Part shown: one piece after another, positions 25,828 through 33,493 of the stretch | Layout: the number at the start of each line of letters is the position of its first letter | Numbering within the stretch: the stretch's first letter is position 1 | Source: Kitasatospora viridis | Lineage (GTDB): Bacteria > Actinomycetota > Actinomycetes > Streptomycetales > Streptomycetaceae | Assembly (NCBI RefSeq): GCF_007829815.1 | Contig: NZ_VIWT01000001.1 | Coordinates: forward strand, 3,247,501-3,311,500 | Direction of reading: 5' to 3' | Length of the DNA stretch: 64,000 nucleotides | Notes under the pieces: generated by a model | What the model was told of the DNA's origin: nothing | The model's database searches: none | What the model saw: only the letters and a program-made list of their open reading frames with translations | Position numbers and translations under genes: made by a program

Positions 25828-25933
25828 GAGGGCTACGGTACCGGTGCTCGCGGGCGCGGTGCAGTGGTTTCGGACCGAGGCCGCTGTTCGCCGGGCCGTC
25901 GAGCCGGCGTTCGGTATGGCCTAGGAGTTCCTG

Positions 25934-25954
25934 AGGCCCGCCAGGTGGGGGCCT
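25934..25954 (-). terminator. Weak hairpin after the zinc-ribbon gene
   Basis: A 6-bp stem (AGGCCC with GGGCCT) lies just beyond the minus-strand stop of the zinc-ribbon gene. It is a possible terminator that would separate that gene from the HTH-TPR regulator. Confidence 0.35.
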
Positions 25955-25960
25955 TTCTGA

Positions 25961-26299
25961 TCAGTCCCAGGTGGTGCCAGCAAGGAGCCCGTCGAAGGCG
26001 AGGGCCCGCATGCCGGTCTCGTAGTCGTCCCACCGTTGCCACTCGTCCTCGGGGGCGGTGAAGTGGAGGTCGATAAAGGCGCGGGTGAGGTCGGGCTCGT
26101 GCCACTCGTTGGCACAGCGGCAGCGGACGAACACTTGGTCGCGGACGTTGAGCAGGAGCCAGTCGCGGCGGGCGCCGCAGCGGGAGCAGGTGATCGGGAT
26201 TCCGCGGGCGTCGAGCGGGTCGGGGTAGCGGACGGCGCGGATGGTCGGTTGGCGGCGGTCGGGGATCGGGGAGTAGAAGTCGTGGTCGTAGTCGGTCAT
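25961..26299 (-). CDS. Small zinc-ribbon-like hypothetical protein
   Basis: A 112-residue protein with two Cys pairs, CSRCGARR near residue 38 and RCRCANEWHE near 58, spaced like a zinc ribbon. The N-terminus DYDHDFYSPIPDRR and the acidic aromatic C-terminus (EDEWQRWDDYE) are not recognised. A strong hairpin at 26347-26377 separates it from the relaxase gene. It may be the first gene of the cargo side. Role unknown. Confidence 0.65.
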   Translation of the reverse strand: MTDYDHDFYSPIPDRRQPTIRAVRYPDPLDARGIPITCSRCGARRDWLLLNVRDQVFVRCRCANEWHEPDLTRAFIDLHFTAPEDEWQRWDDYETGMRALAFDGLLAGTTWD

Positions 26300-26346
26300 G
26301 CAGTGCCCTTCGACGTCGGGGTGCTGGCTGCCAGCTCTACAAGGCG

Positions 26347-26377
26347 TCCGGTGGCCGGGTGGTTCCCGGCCACCGGA
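26347..26377 (-). terminator. Terminator after the relaxase gene
   Basis: A perfect 13-bp stem (TCCGGTGGCCGGG and its complement) has a 5-nt loop. It is 26 bp past the relaxase stop and ends the mobilization operon before the cargo genes. Confidence 0.75.
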
Positions 26378-26402
26378 GAAGACATCGAACCGACATCACG
26401 CA

Positions 26403-28145
26403 TCAGCGGCGGCGGTGCTGGGGTGCGGTGCTCGGGGCCGGGGCCGGGGCCGGTGCGGCCTGGTCGGCGGTGGGCTGCCGCCTTGCGGCGGCGAAGGACG
26501 AGCGGAGGAGGGCGGCTTCGGCGGCGGGGTTGGGTGCGGGGTCGCGGCTGGTGTGCTGGATGCGGGTGAGGAGGACCTGGGCGGGCAGGCGGGCAGTGGT
26601 GAGTTCGCGGCGGGCGGCGGCCTCCTGAAGGAGGCGGCGGGGGTGGTGGCCGAGGGCCTTGGCGTCGGCCAGGACGGTGGCCAGTGCCGGCCAGTTGGGG
26701 TCGGCGAGGATGCGGGCGGCGTGGTCGGGGACGGCGGAGCGGACGTCTCCGGCGATGGTGCTGGTGACCTCCGTCGGCGGCTGGCGGTGGGCGAGGGCGG
26801 CGAGGTGCTGGGCGGCGGCCTGGTCGTAGGCGTCCCGCAGGTGCTGGACTGCGGTGCGGGCGGCTTGGGCCTGCTGTGCGTGGCCTCGGGCCTGGTGCCA
26901 GCGGCTGGCGAGGATCGCGGCCCAGACGAGGGCGGCGAGCATGGTGGCCAGCGCGGCGGCGTCGGGGCTGTCGCTGGTGCGGATGATGTCGCGGGCGGCC
27001 CGGCGCAGGGTGGCGGTGGCCCGGTGGTCGGCGCGGACCTGGGAGCGCTGGGCGCGGGTGAACGCGCGGGTGGCGGCTCGCAGTTCGGCGCGCAGTGCGG
27101 CGGGGGCCTGCTGGGTGGTGGCGTTGAGGATGTCGCCCAGCGCGGTGATCTGCGCCTGGGCGAGCGCGCCGTCTCCGCTGTCGCCGTCGCTGGTGGTCTC
27201 GTCGGCGAGGTGCTGGTGGAGGGCGTCGAGGGCGGTGGTGGTGCGCTGCCAGCTGGTGGCAGGCCGGTTGCGCCGTGCGGTGGGGTGCTCTTCGGGGGTG
27301 CCGGCGGCCAGGCGGGCTCGGAGCTTGGGCAGGGAGAGGTCAGGGGAGATCTTGCTGGCGGGGTGGAAGATCTGCTCGCCCTTGGCGTTGGTGTCGCCGG
27401 GGCGGCCGACAGAGTAGCCCTGGAGGTCGCCGGAGGGGAGGCGGCGGAGCTTGACCTCGACGCCGTCGGCCTGGAGGTAGGCGAGGAGTTCCTCGACGTT
27501 GGTGGCGTGGGGGATGGCGTCGCGGATGCGGTCCTGCAGCCAGGCGCGGCTGGTCTGCTGCCAGCCGAGGCGGTCGGCCTTGTGCATCTCGGCCTGGCTC
27601 GGGGCTCGCTCGCCGGTGTGGTCGCCGGGCTGGACCTGGTGGAGGCCGAGTTCCTTCTCGATCTCGCGGGCTTCGGCCTGGGCGTTCTTGCCGCTGTTGT
27701 GTTGCTTGGGGCGACGGCCGTCCTGGCGGACGGTGGTGGCGAGGATGTGGATGTGGTCGTCGGCGTGGCGCACGGCGATCCAGCGGCAGCCGTGCGGATC
27801 GCCGTCGGGGGCGATGCCGGCGGCGTGGACGATGCGGCGGGCGATCTCGCCCCACTCGGCGTCGGAGAGGTAGCGGTCGCCGGGTGCGGTGCGCACGGGG
27901 CAGTGCCAGACGTGGTCGGTGACCTTCTTGCCGAAGCCGCTGTTGCGCAGGTTGACCGGCTCGTCGAGGATCCGGCCGAGCTGGGTGAGGGTGGCGTGCG
28001 GGTCGCGGCCGGGGTCGGGCAGGCCGAGCGGGCTGAAGGAGGCGACGATGTGCGGGTCGAGGTGCTCGTCGTGGCGGCCGGGCCCGTAGAGGTAGGCGAG
28101 CAGGCCGCGGGTGTTGCTGCCGGGGGCCTTGATGGAGGGGATCAC
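26403..28145 (-). CDS. Relaxase / mobilization nuclease
   Basis: A 580-residue relaxase. The N-terminal TRGLLAYLYGPGRH holds candidate nicking tyrosines (Y18, Y20), and the metal-binding motif H127-x-D-D-H131-x-H133 is in AVRHADDHIHI. The C-terminal 300 residues are Ala/Arg/Gln-rich helices. It would nick the element at oriT and stay bound to the 5' end for transfer. The GTG at 28145 has GGAGGC upstream and lies 4 bp after the MobC-like stop, so they form an operon. Confidence 0.9.
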   Translation of the reverse strand: MIPSIKAPGSNTRGLLAYLYGPGRHDEHLDPHIVASFSPLGLPDPGRDPHATLTQLGRILDEPVNLRNSGFGKKVTDHVWHCPVRTAPGDRYLSDAEWGEIARRIVHAAGIAPDGDPHGCRWIAVRHADDHIHILATTVRQDGRRPKQHNSGKNAQAEAREIEKELGLHQVQPGDHTGERAPSQAEMHKADRLGWQQTSRAWLQDRIRDAIPHATNVEELLAYLQADGVEVKLRRLPSGDLQGYSVGRPGDTNAKGEQIFHPASKISPDLSLPKLRARLAAGTPEEHPTARRNRPATSWQRTTTALDALHQHLADETTSDGDSGDGALAQAQITALGDILNATTQQAPAALRAELRAATRAFTRAQRSQVRADHRATATLRRAARDIIRTSDSPDAAALATMLAALVWAAILASRWHQARGHAQQAQAARTAVQHLRDAYDQAAAQHLAALAHRQPPTEVTSTIAGDVRSAVPDHAARILADPNWPALATVLADAKALGHHPRRLLQEAAARRELTTARLPAQVLLTRIQHTSRDPAPNPAAEAALLRSSFAAARRQPTADQAAPAPAPAPSTAPQHRRR

Positions 28146-28149
28146 GTGC

Positions 28150-28968
28150 TCACGCCTCCTTCGAGGTGGTTGAGTCGGTGGGGATGAGCAGTGCTCGGGC
28201 GATGGCGGTCAGCAGCCGTTCGAGGCGTTCCAGGCGCTCGCCGATGTCGGGTTCGACGCGGTCGTCGCGGTGGAGCACATGGACGAGCTGGTTGATGTTG
28301 TTGCCGATCCGGTTGATCTGGTGGAGGACGCCGGCGCGGAACTGCTGGAGGGCGAGGCGCTCGGTGTGCAGGGGCAGGTCGACGGTGAACTCGCCCCGGA
28401 TGAAGGCCAGCGAGATGTCGCCGACGTATCCGGAGATCGTCTTCCCATAGCCGTGGCGGTCGGCGGCGTCGAGCAGCTCGGCGTGCTCCTGTGGGGTGTA
28501 GCCGACCGGTCCGACCTTCGCCTTGCGGCGGGTTCCGGTGTGCTTCCGGATCTTGCCCTTGGGCATCGGCTGGGCACCGGAAGGGGCGGGCAGTTGCGGG
28601 ACGTCGAGGGCGGCGGTGCTCTCGTGCAGGAACGCGGCGCGGGCGGTCTCGTCTTCGGCGTCGGTGGTCGGCTCGGTGTGGGGCTGGTCGGCGCGGACGC
28701 GGGTGAGGATGTCGAGTTGCAGCGCGTTGAGTTCGTCCGGGCCGAGGGCCTTTGCCTGGTCCGGCGCGCCCTCGCGCCGGGCCTCATCCGCCACCCCTGG
28801 GGCGGATGACCCCTGACCCGCGCGAAGTGTCGGAGAATGGGTACAACTGGCTCCGCCAGGAGTCGAGTTACCGAAGGCGCGATGCCATAGGCCGGTCAGA
28901 ATACCGCGCTTGCGGCTCTCCTTCGGCAGGGTGTGGGTGGGTTCGTGGTGCTCGTGCGGGGTGGGCAC
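28150..28968 (-). CDS. MobC-like relaxosome protein
   Basis: The C-terminal part shows the MobC signature: GYTPQEHAELLDAADRHGYGKTISGYV, then LHQINRIGNNINQLVHVL. MobC proteins help the relaxase open oriT. The start is uncertain. A GTG at 28968 with GGAG upstream gives 272 residues, but its first 60 are poor coding sequence with lower GC. A GTG at 28794 gives 214 residues and would leave 28800-29140 as a non-coding oriT region. The stop is 4 bp before the relaxase start. Confidence 0.82.
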   Translation of the reverse strand: MPTPHEHHEPTHTLPKESRKRGILTGLWHRAFGNSTPGGASCTHSPTLRAGQGSSAPGVADEARREGAPDQAKALGPDELNALQLDILTRVRADQPHTEPTTDAEDETARAAFLHESTAALDVPQLPAPSGAQPMPKGKIRKHTGTRRKAKVGPVGYTPQEHAELLDAADRHGYGKTISGYVGDISLAFIRGEFTVDLPLHTERLALQQFRAGVLHQINRIGNNINQLVHVLHRDDRVEPDIGERLERLERLLTAIARALLIPTDSTTSKEA

Positions 28969-29089
28969 AGGGGTCTCCGGATTTGCTGTCGTGAGGGGCT
29001 GCCGAAGGCGGCGGTTGTGGGGGTGATGGTCCGCGGAGACGCGGCTCGGCAGTGCCGGAGATGCGGTGTAGGTGGCGGGCGCCGGGGGG

Positions 29090-29130
29090 CTTCCGGAACC
29101 CGCACCGGTGCGGTGCGGGGGTTCCGGAAG
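29090..29130. other. Candidate oriT hairpin
   Basis: CTTCCGGAACCCGCACC and its complement, with two extra G, form a 17-bp stem with a 5-nt loop between the DUF2637 and MobC-like genes. Upstream of mobC is the usual oriT position. A terminator for DUF2637 is the alternative. No nic-site consensus was identified. Confidence 0.45.
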
Positions 29131-29143
29131 TCCGTGGTCCGGG

Positions 29144-29932
29144 TCAGGCTGCGGCTTCCTCCTGTTCGGCCTTGAGGAGGTGCACCAGTTCGCCGAGTCG
29201 GTCGCTGGAGATCGTCTTGCCGGCGTCGCGGACGGCCTGCTTGACCACGGCGTGGGTGGCGCCCTGCTCGGCCACGGCCGGGCGGGTGAGGGCGGCGAGC
29301 TCCTCCATGCTGGCTCCAGGCCTGCGACCGGTGCGCTTGCCCCCGACCACCGGCTCCCGCCGCACGGGCGGAACGTCCTCGTCGGGCTCGGCCTCTGCCG
29401 AAGCGTCAGCCTCGGGTACCGGCTGCGGCGCGGCAGCCCGATCGTCGTTGGGTTCGCCCTCGGCGTGCTCGGCGCGGGCGCGTTCGGTTGCCGTGTCGGG
29501 GGCGGGCGCGTGGAGCAGGTGCAGGAGCTTCGGGCCCACGGTGCTCCAGCCGAGGAGGAGCACGGGGGCCACGGCGTCGAGGAGGGCACGTCCGTAGTGC
29601 CGGGCGAGGACTGGTTCGGCGGTGTTGAGCGCGATGGTGAGCAGGCCGCACAGGTGCATCAGGCGGTTCGCGGAGCGCAGCTCGGCGGTGTCGGTGCCAG
29701 TGGCGGAGAGGTGGTTGCGGGCGACCATGAGGCCGACGACAGACAGGTCGACCATCGGTGCGATCAGCGGGGCGACGGGAGCCGGGATGGCGAGACGGCG
29801 GGCGAGGGCCCAGACGTTGCCGAAGGAGAAGGCGAAGGCGAGGCCGGCGGTCACGGCCATCACCAGGGTGACGGTGCGGTAGGCGAAGGCGCCGAAGCCG
29901 GTGGGCCGGGCGGCCGGCGTGGTGCTGGGCAT
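29144..29932 (-). CDS. DUF2637 membrane protein (SpdB-like)
   Basis: A 262-residue protein with about four transmembrane segments in residues 15-135 (AFSFGNVWALA, PLIAPMVDLSVVGLMVARN, LLTIALNTAEPVLA, VAPVLLLGWSTVGPKLL). This is the DUF2637 pattern found in streptomycete plasmids and integrative elements. A charged linker and a helical C-terminal domain (GASMEELAALTRPAVAE) follow. It is associated with plasmid spread or transfer. It lies between the replication ATPase and mobC on the same strand. Confidence 0.85.
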   Translation of the reverse strand: MPSTTPAARPTGFGAFAYRTVTLVMAVTAGLAFAFSFGNVWALARRLAIPAPVAPLIAPMVDLSVVGLMVARNHLSATGTDTAELRSANRLMHLCGLLTIALNTAEPVLARHYGRALLDAVAPVLLLGWSTVGPKLLHLLHAPAPDTATERARAEHAEGEPNDDRAAAPQPVPEADASAEAEPDEDVPPVRREPVVGGKRTGRRPGASMEELAALTRPAVAEQGATHAVVKQAVRDAGKTISSDRLGELVHLLKAEQEEAAA

Positions 29933-30087
29933 GAAGGGGGTGCAGTCCTTGCCGTGAAGATGTGGTCAGGGGATCGCCGTCTGCTGCTGGAGTCGCTGGC
30001 CGCGGCGGCGGCCACGGGCCACAGGCGCTGCTGTCGGAGGCTGCGGGTCTCTGCGGGCACGTGCTCAGCGCCGGGGCGTTTACGCGA

Positions 30088-30107
30088 ACCCCCTTCTAAA
30101 GGGGGGT
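30088..30107 (-). terminator. Hairpin downstream of the replication ATPase gene
   Basis: CCCCCTT and AAGGGGG form a 7-bp stem with a 3-nt loop, about 55 bp beyond the stop of the DnaB-like gene. It is a possible terminator. Confidence 0.45.
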
Positions 30108-30110
30108 CCG

Positions 30111-30253
30111 CGCGAAAACGCTCGGGTGCGACAACGGCGAAAACGGTCGCGAAAACGCTCCTACCTGCGGTTCTTCCTGGGAGCGTCCGGCGCGACAACG
30201 GGTTGTACAACGGTCGCGGTGGTGGGGGTGCGTGAACGCTCGCGAAAACGCCC
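30111..30253. repeat. Iteron-like GCGAAAACG repeats
   Basis: CGCGAAAACGCTC at 30111-30123, GGCGAAAACGGTC at 30136-30148, TCGCGAAAACGCTC at 30147-30160 and CGCGAAAACGCCC at 30241-30253 share the core GCGAAAACG. Related GCGACAACG copies lie between. The array straddles the 3' end of the replication ATPase gene, and could be binding sites for an initiator or only a repetitive tail. Confidence 0.45.
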
Positions 30254-31954
30254 TGTTCCCGGTGACGCGGCCGTCGCAGCCGTGACCCGGAGGCTCTCGG
30301 CATCGGTCAGTAGCGGCTCGGGGAGCGTCGGTGCGGTACTGGCGAGCGGTGCGGCCGGTACGACGGTCAGCGGGATCGCGGGCTGCTCGACGGCGGTCGG
30401 CGGGGCGCTCGCGGTGATGTGGCGGGCGGTGGTGAAGTAGCGATCCTCCTTGCCGCCGCCGATGCCGCCGGCGGAGCCCTTCTCCACCTCGGCGAGCCCG
30501 GACTTGACCTGGGTGTTCAGCCGTCGGCGGGCTCGTCCGATGGCTGCAGCCTCCGGCTTCTTGTCGCCGGTCATTGCGGTCGCCAACTGCTTGGCGGTCA
30601 CGCCGTCCGGTGTCGCGCGCAGGAGCTCGGCGATGTCGATGGTCTCCTCGACGGCGCTGGTGCCCGCCTCATGGTCGTGGACGACGGTGAGCGGGCCGAT
30701 CTCCCCGGTGACGGTCTTGAGGTGGTGGAGGTTGACGACGGGGTCGCCGGCCTCACCGGCAATGAACAGCACGCTGCCGGCTCCGGAAGTCAGCCAGGTG
30801 GAGCCGTAGACGCGGTCGAGGGCGGGGCGCTGGCCGCGCGGGGCGTCGGCGGTGGCCTTCCGCTGGTGATGCAGTTCCATCACCTGGACGCCCTCGCGCA
30901 GAGCCCGGTTTCGGGCGCTGTTGTAGGCAATGGCGAGGCTGTCGTCGACGAGGGTGCTGACCGCGTCCTTGAGGCTGTCGATGACGATGGTGTCGGCCCC
31001 GTGCGCGGTGGCCATCTCAGCGAGGAGGCTGGGTTCCTTGTCCAGGCTGCTCGGGAGCGGGCCTTCCCAGATGAGGAGCCGCTCGCGGACCAGCTTCTCG
31101 TGCTCGGGCCGGACCAGGCGGGCCATGGCTCGGGCGATCTGCTGGGGCCGGTCCATCGCCAGGTACAGGACGCGCTTGCTCTCGGCGACGGGCATCCCGA
31201 GCGCCGAGTCGACCAGGCCGATCCGGGCGAAGATCACCTGGTGGGCGATCGTGGTCTTGCCGACGCCGGGAGCACCGACGATCATCAGGCTCTCGCCGGC
31301 CGCCCACGCGGTCTCCCCGCGGGTGCCCCACAGCGGCTCCTTGTCAGCCCCGGTCTTGGTGACGAAGGCCCAGCCGTCCACCATGAAGCGCGACAGGCGG
31401 CTGTTTCCGGAGGCCAGCGCCCGCTCGCGTCCCTCGCGGACCTCGGCGTCGAGCGCGCTGCGGATCTCGTCCGGCTGGGCGCCGGGCAGCAGGGCCTGCT
31501 GGACGGTCCGGATGCCTGTGGCGTGCAGCTTCCGCAGATCCGACTCGCGTCGCACGATGACCGCGTAGTAGTCGGCGTTGTTCGCCGACGGCGGCGCCTC
31601 GGCCGCGATCCGGACCAGGTAGTCCACGCCGCCCACGCGGTCCAGGACACCGGTGCCTCGCAGCCGGTCGGCGACGGCCACCGCAGCGGTCGGGGCCCCC
31701 TCGAAGGTGAGGTCGAGGATTGCGCGCCAGATGGTCTCGTGGGCGGGCCGGTAGAAGTCGCCGGCGTCGAGGGTGGCGCGCGCGGCGTCGATCGCCGGCG
31801 CGCCCAATGCCATGCAGGCGCCGATGACCGCCCTTTCGGCGTCCAGGTCGTTCGGCGGTGTCCCCTTCGGGAACACCGCGTGCTCGTCGTCGAAGACGGC
31901 GTCGGCCGCACCGGAGCTCGACGGCCCGTACGCCGGGCCCGTAGGCTGGGACAT
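30161..31954 (-). CDS. DnaB-like replication ATPase
   Basis: A 597-residue protein. Residues about 35-160 match the DnaB N-terminal helicase domain (DLDAERAVIGACM, FYRPAHETIWRAI). Residues about 200-420 form a RecA/RepA-type ATPase with Walker A VGAPGVGKTT and Walker B ADTIVIDSL. A winged-helix-like region (GVTAKQLATAMTG) and a Pro/Ala-rich tail follow. The ATG at 31954 has GGGAGGG 5 bp upstream. It is probably the element's helicase or initiator, allowing replication after excision. It is divergent from the Xre regulator. Confidence 0.88.
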   Translation of the reverse strand: MSQPTGPAYGPSSSGAADAVFDDEHAVFPKGTPPNDLDAERAVIGACMALGAPAIDAARATLDAGDFYRPAHETIWRAILDLTFEGAPTAAVAVADRLRGTGVLDRVGGVDYLVRIAAEAPPSANNADYYAVIVRRESDLRKLHATGIRTVQQALLPGAQPDEIRSALDAEVREGRERALASGNSRLSRFMVDGWAFVTKTGADKEPLWGTRGETAWAAGESLMIVGAPGVGKTTIAHQVIFARIGLVDSALGMPVAESKRVLYLAMDRPQQIARAMARLVRPEHEKLVRERLLIWEGPLPSSLDKEPSLLAEMATAHGADTIVIDSLKDAVSTLVDDSLAIAYNSARNRALREGVQVMELHHQRKATADAPRGQRPALDRVYGSTWLTSGAGSVLFIAGEAGDPVVNLHHLKTVTGEIGPLTVVHDHEAGTSAVEETIDIAELLRATPDGVTAKQLATAMTGDKKPEAAAIGRARRRLNTQVKSGLAEVEKGSAGGIGGGKEDRYFTTARHITASAPPTAVEQPAIPLTVVPAAPLASTAPTLPEPLLTDAESLRVTAATAASPGTGRFRERSRTPTTATVVQPVVAPDAPRKNRR

Positions 31955-32158
31955 GGATTCCCTCCCGCTGTGCATCAGGCCCTGGCAGGCCGCACGGCGG
32001 TTGATCGTCTTGATGGGTGGTCAGATAGGGAGCCTTACGGCCCTCGGTGCGCTAACACCGGGGGCCGCGCTCGTTTCCGGGCTCGCGCGGCCGATCGTGC
32101 TGGCCTGAGTCCGTCAACGTACGCAGAGTAAACACACACCAGATGTGTTCCGTCAAGA

Positions 32159-32189
32159 CAGATGCTGTGTCGCTATGACACGGCATCTG
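32159..32189. promoter_or_regulatory. Large inverted-repeat operator
   Basis: CAGATGCTGTGTC and GACACGGCATCTG are inverted around 5 bp with one mismatch. Further CATCTGTG half-sites lie at 32206-32215 and in 32131-32149. The site lies between the divergent replication ATPase and Xre genes and is the likely Xre operator. Confidence 0.7.
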
Positions 32190-32198
32190 TGCCGAATG

Positions 32199-32228
32199 TT
32201 GACTTCATCTGTGTCGGCTCGCTATCTT
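32199..32228 (+). promoter_or_regulatory. Leaderless promoter of the Xre gene
   Basis: TTGACT (32199-32204) and TATCTT (32223-32228) are spaced 18 bp and end 6 bp before the ATG at 32235. Transcription would begin at or next to the start codon. A CATCTGTGTC half-site lies between the two boxes, so binding there would repress. Confidence 0.6.
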
Positions 32229-32234
32229 GCTGCC

Positions 32235-32939
32235 ATGACGAACCCCAAGGACTGGCAGGCCGGCGTGACCGGCCGCGTCGCCGAGGCGGTCCGGCGCTTC
32301 CGCGAGGAACGGGGGATGAGCGCGCAGGACGTCGCTGCGGCCTGCGCGAAGCTGGGCTACCCGATCGCGCGGAACGTCATCGCCAACCTTGAGAACGGCC
32401 GGCGTTCCAGCGTCGACGTCGCTGAGGTGCTGGTCCTCGCCAAGGTCCTCGGTGTTCCCCCGGTCGTCTTCCTCGTCCCCCTGGGCGAGGTGGGGGAGAT
32501 CGAACTACTCCCAGGCTTGATGTGCTCCACCGGCGAGGCGCTCCAGTGGGTTTGCGGTGAGCAGCCGCTCGACCACGAGCCGACCAACGACCTGGAGCTG
32601 CGGTTCGACGAGATCCGCTACTACAACCAGACGCTCTATGGCCTGCAGAAGACGATCAGCAGCTCGGAGGAGTACCGCCGCAAAGTCGCCACGGCCCGTG
32701 ACGCGGCAACCCGCGAGGCCAACGTCAAGCTGGTCAATCAGTTCGACGAGATCATCGGCGACTACTCGCAGGAAATCCAGGACCGAAGAGGGACGATGCG
32801 CGAGAAGGGCATCACTCCGCCGACCCTGCCGCCAGAACTTGCCCACCTCGACCTCAGCCATCACGACGACTGGGGGCACGTCTCCGAGGAGACTCCCGAA
32901 GCGTCCGGCAGTCAGCCTGCTGCGGATGAGGAAATCTAG
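32235..32939 (+). CDS. Xre-family regulator of the element
   Basis: A 234-residue protein. The N-terminal helix-turn-helix spans about 15-75 (MSAQDVAAACAKLGYPIARNVIANLENGRR). A C-terminal coiled-coil-like helical domain (NQTLYGLQKTISSSEEYRRKVATARDAATRE) and acidic tail follow. The ATG at 32235 fits the leaderless promoter; the longer frame would run through the operator. It is probably the repressor that balances replication and integration functions. Confidence 0.88.
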   Translation: MTNPKDWQAGVTGRVAEAVRRFREERGMSAQDVAAACAKLGYPIARNVIANLENGRRSSVDVAEVLVLAKVLGVPPVVFLVPLGEVGEIELLPGLMCSTGEALQWVCGEQPLDHEPTNDLELRFDEIRYYNQTLYGLQKTISSSEEYRRKVATARDAATREANVKLVNQFDEIIGDYSQEIQDRRGTMREKGITPPTLPPELAHLDLSHHDDWGHVSEETPEASGSQPAADEEI

Positions 32940-33180
32940 AGTCCGGGGGCGAGTGCAAGCTCCTTGCCCTATGAGGCCGTTCAGCGAGCAGTAAGCACGC
33001 GGGAGCTGCTGTCTGACCTGACTTACCCGAACCACGCGGCACGCGTGACGGACCGCCAGACCCGTCCGCGTCTTGCTCCAGGTGTTAGCGCGCCTGGGTG
33101 AGGGATCGCGCCGCCATGACCACCCATCACACGATCAGGCCGCCCGGGGTGCCAGCCCCATGCGGTTGACGAGGAGTCCC

Positions 33181-33483
33181 ATGCCTCAGCCCGCCCTTAC
33201 CCTTGCCCGCCTCTCGGAGGCTCTTGGCCTGCCCGAGCAGAGCCTGCTCGCCCTCGTCGTGAACTGCGATGCGGCTCCGGATCCCACGCTCGTCGCCCTC
33301 ACGGTCGAGGAAGCCGCCCGCCGCCTCGGTGTCGGCCGCACCACGATGTACGCCCTCGTGGCGTCGGGCGAGGTGCCGTCCGTGACGATCGGCCGCCTCC
33401 GCCGTGTGCCTGCCGAGGCGCTCAAGGAGTACGTGGCCGGCCGTACGCAAGCCGCCAGTTCGACCGCGGCGCTCGCGGCCTGA
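33181..33483 (+). CDS. Excisionase-like HTH protein
   Basis: A 100-residue protein with a MerR-type HTH_17 domain (LTVEEAARRLGVGRTTMYALVASGEVPSVTIGRLRRVPAEAL) typical of Xis and directionality factors. GAGGAG precedes the ATG. It ends 10 bp before the integrase start, the classical xis-int order, so it probably directs excision. Confidence 0.88.
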   Translation: MPQPALTLARLSEALGLPEQSLLALVVNCDAAPDPTLVALTVEEAARRLGVGRTTMYALVASGEVPSVTIGRLRRVPAEALKEYVAGRTQAASSTAALAA

Positions 33484-33493
33484 GGGGGAACCG

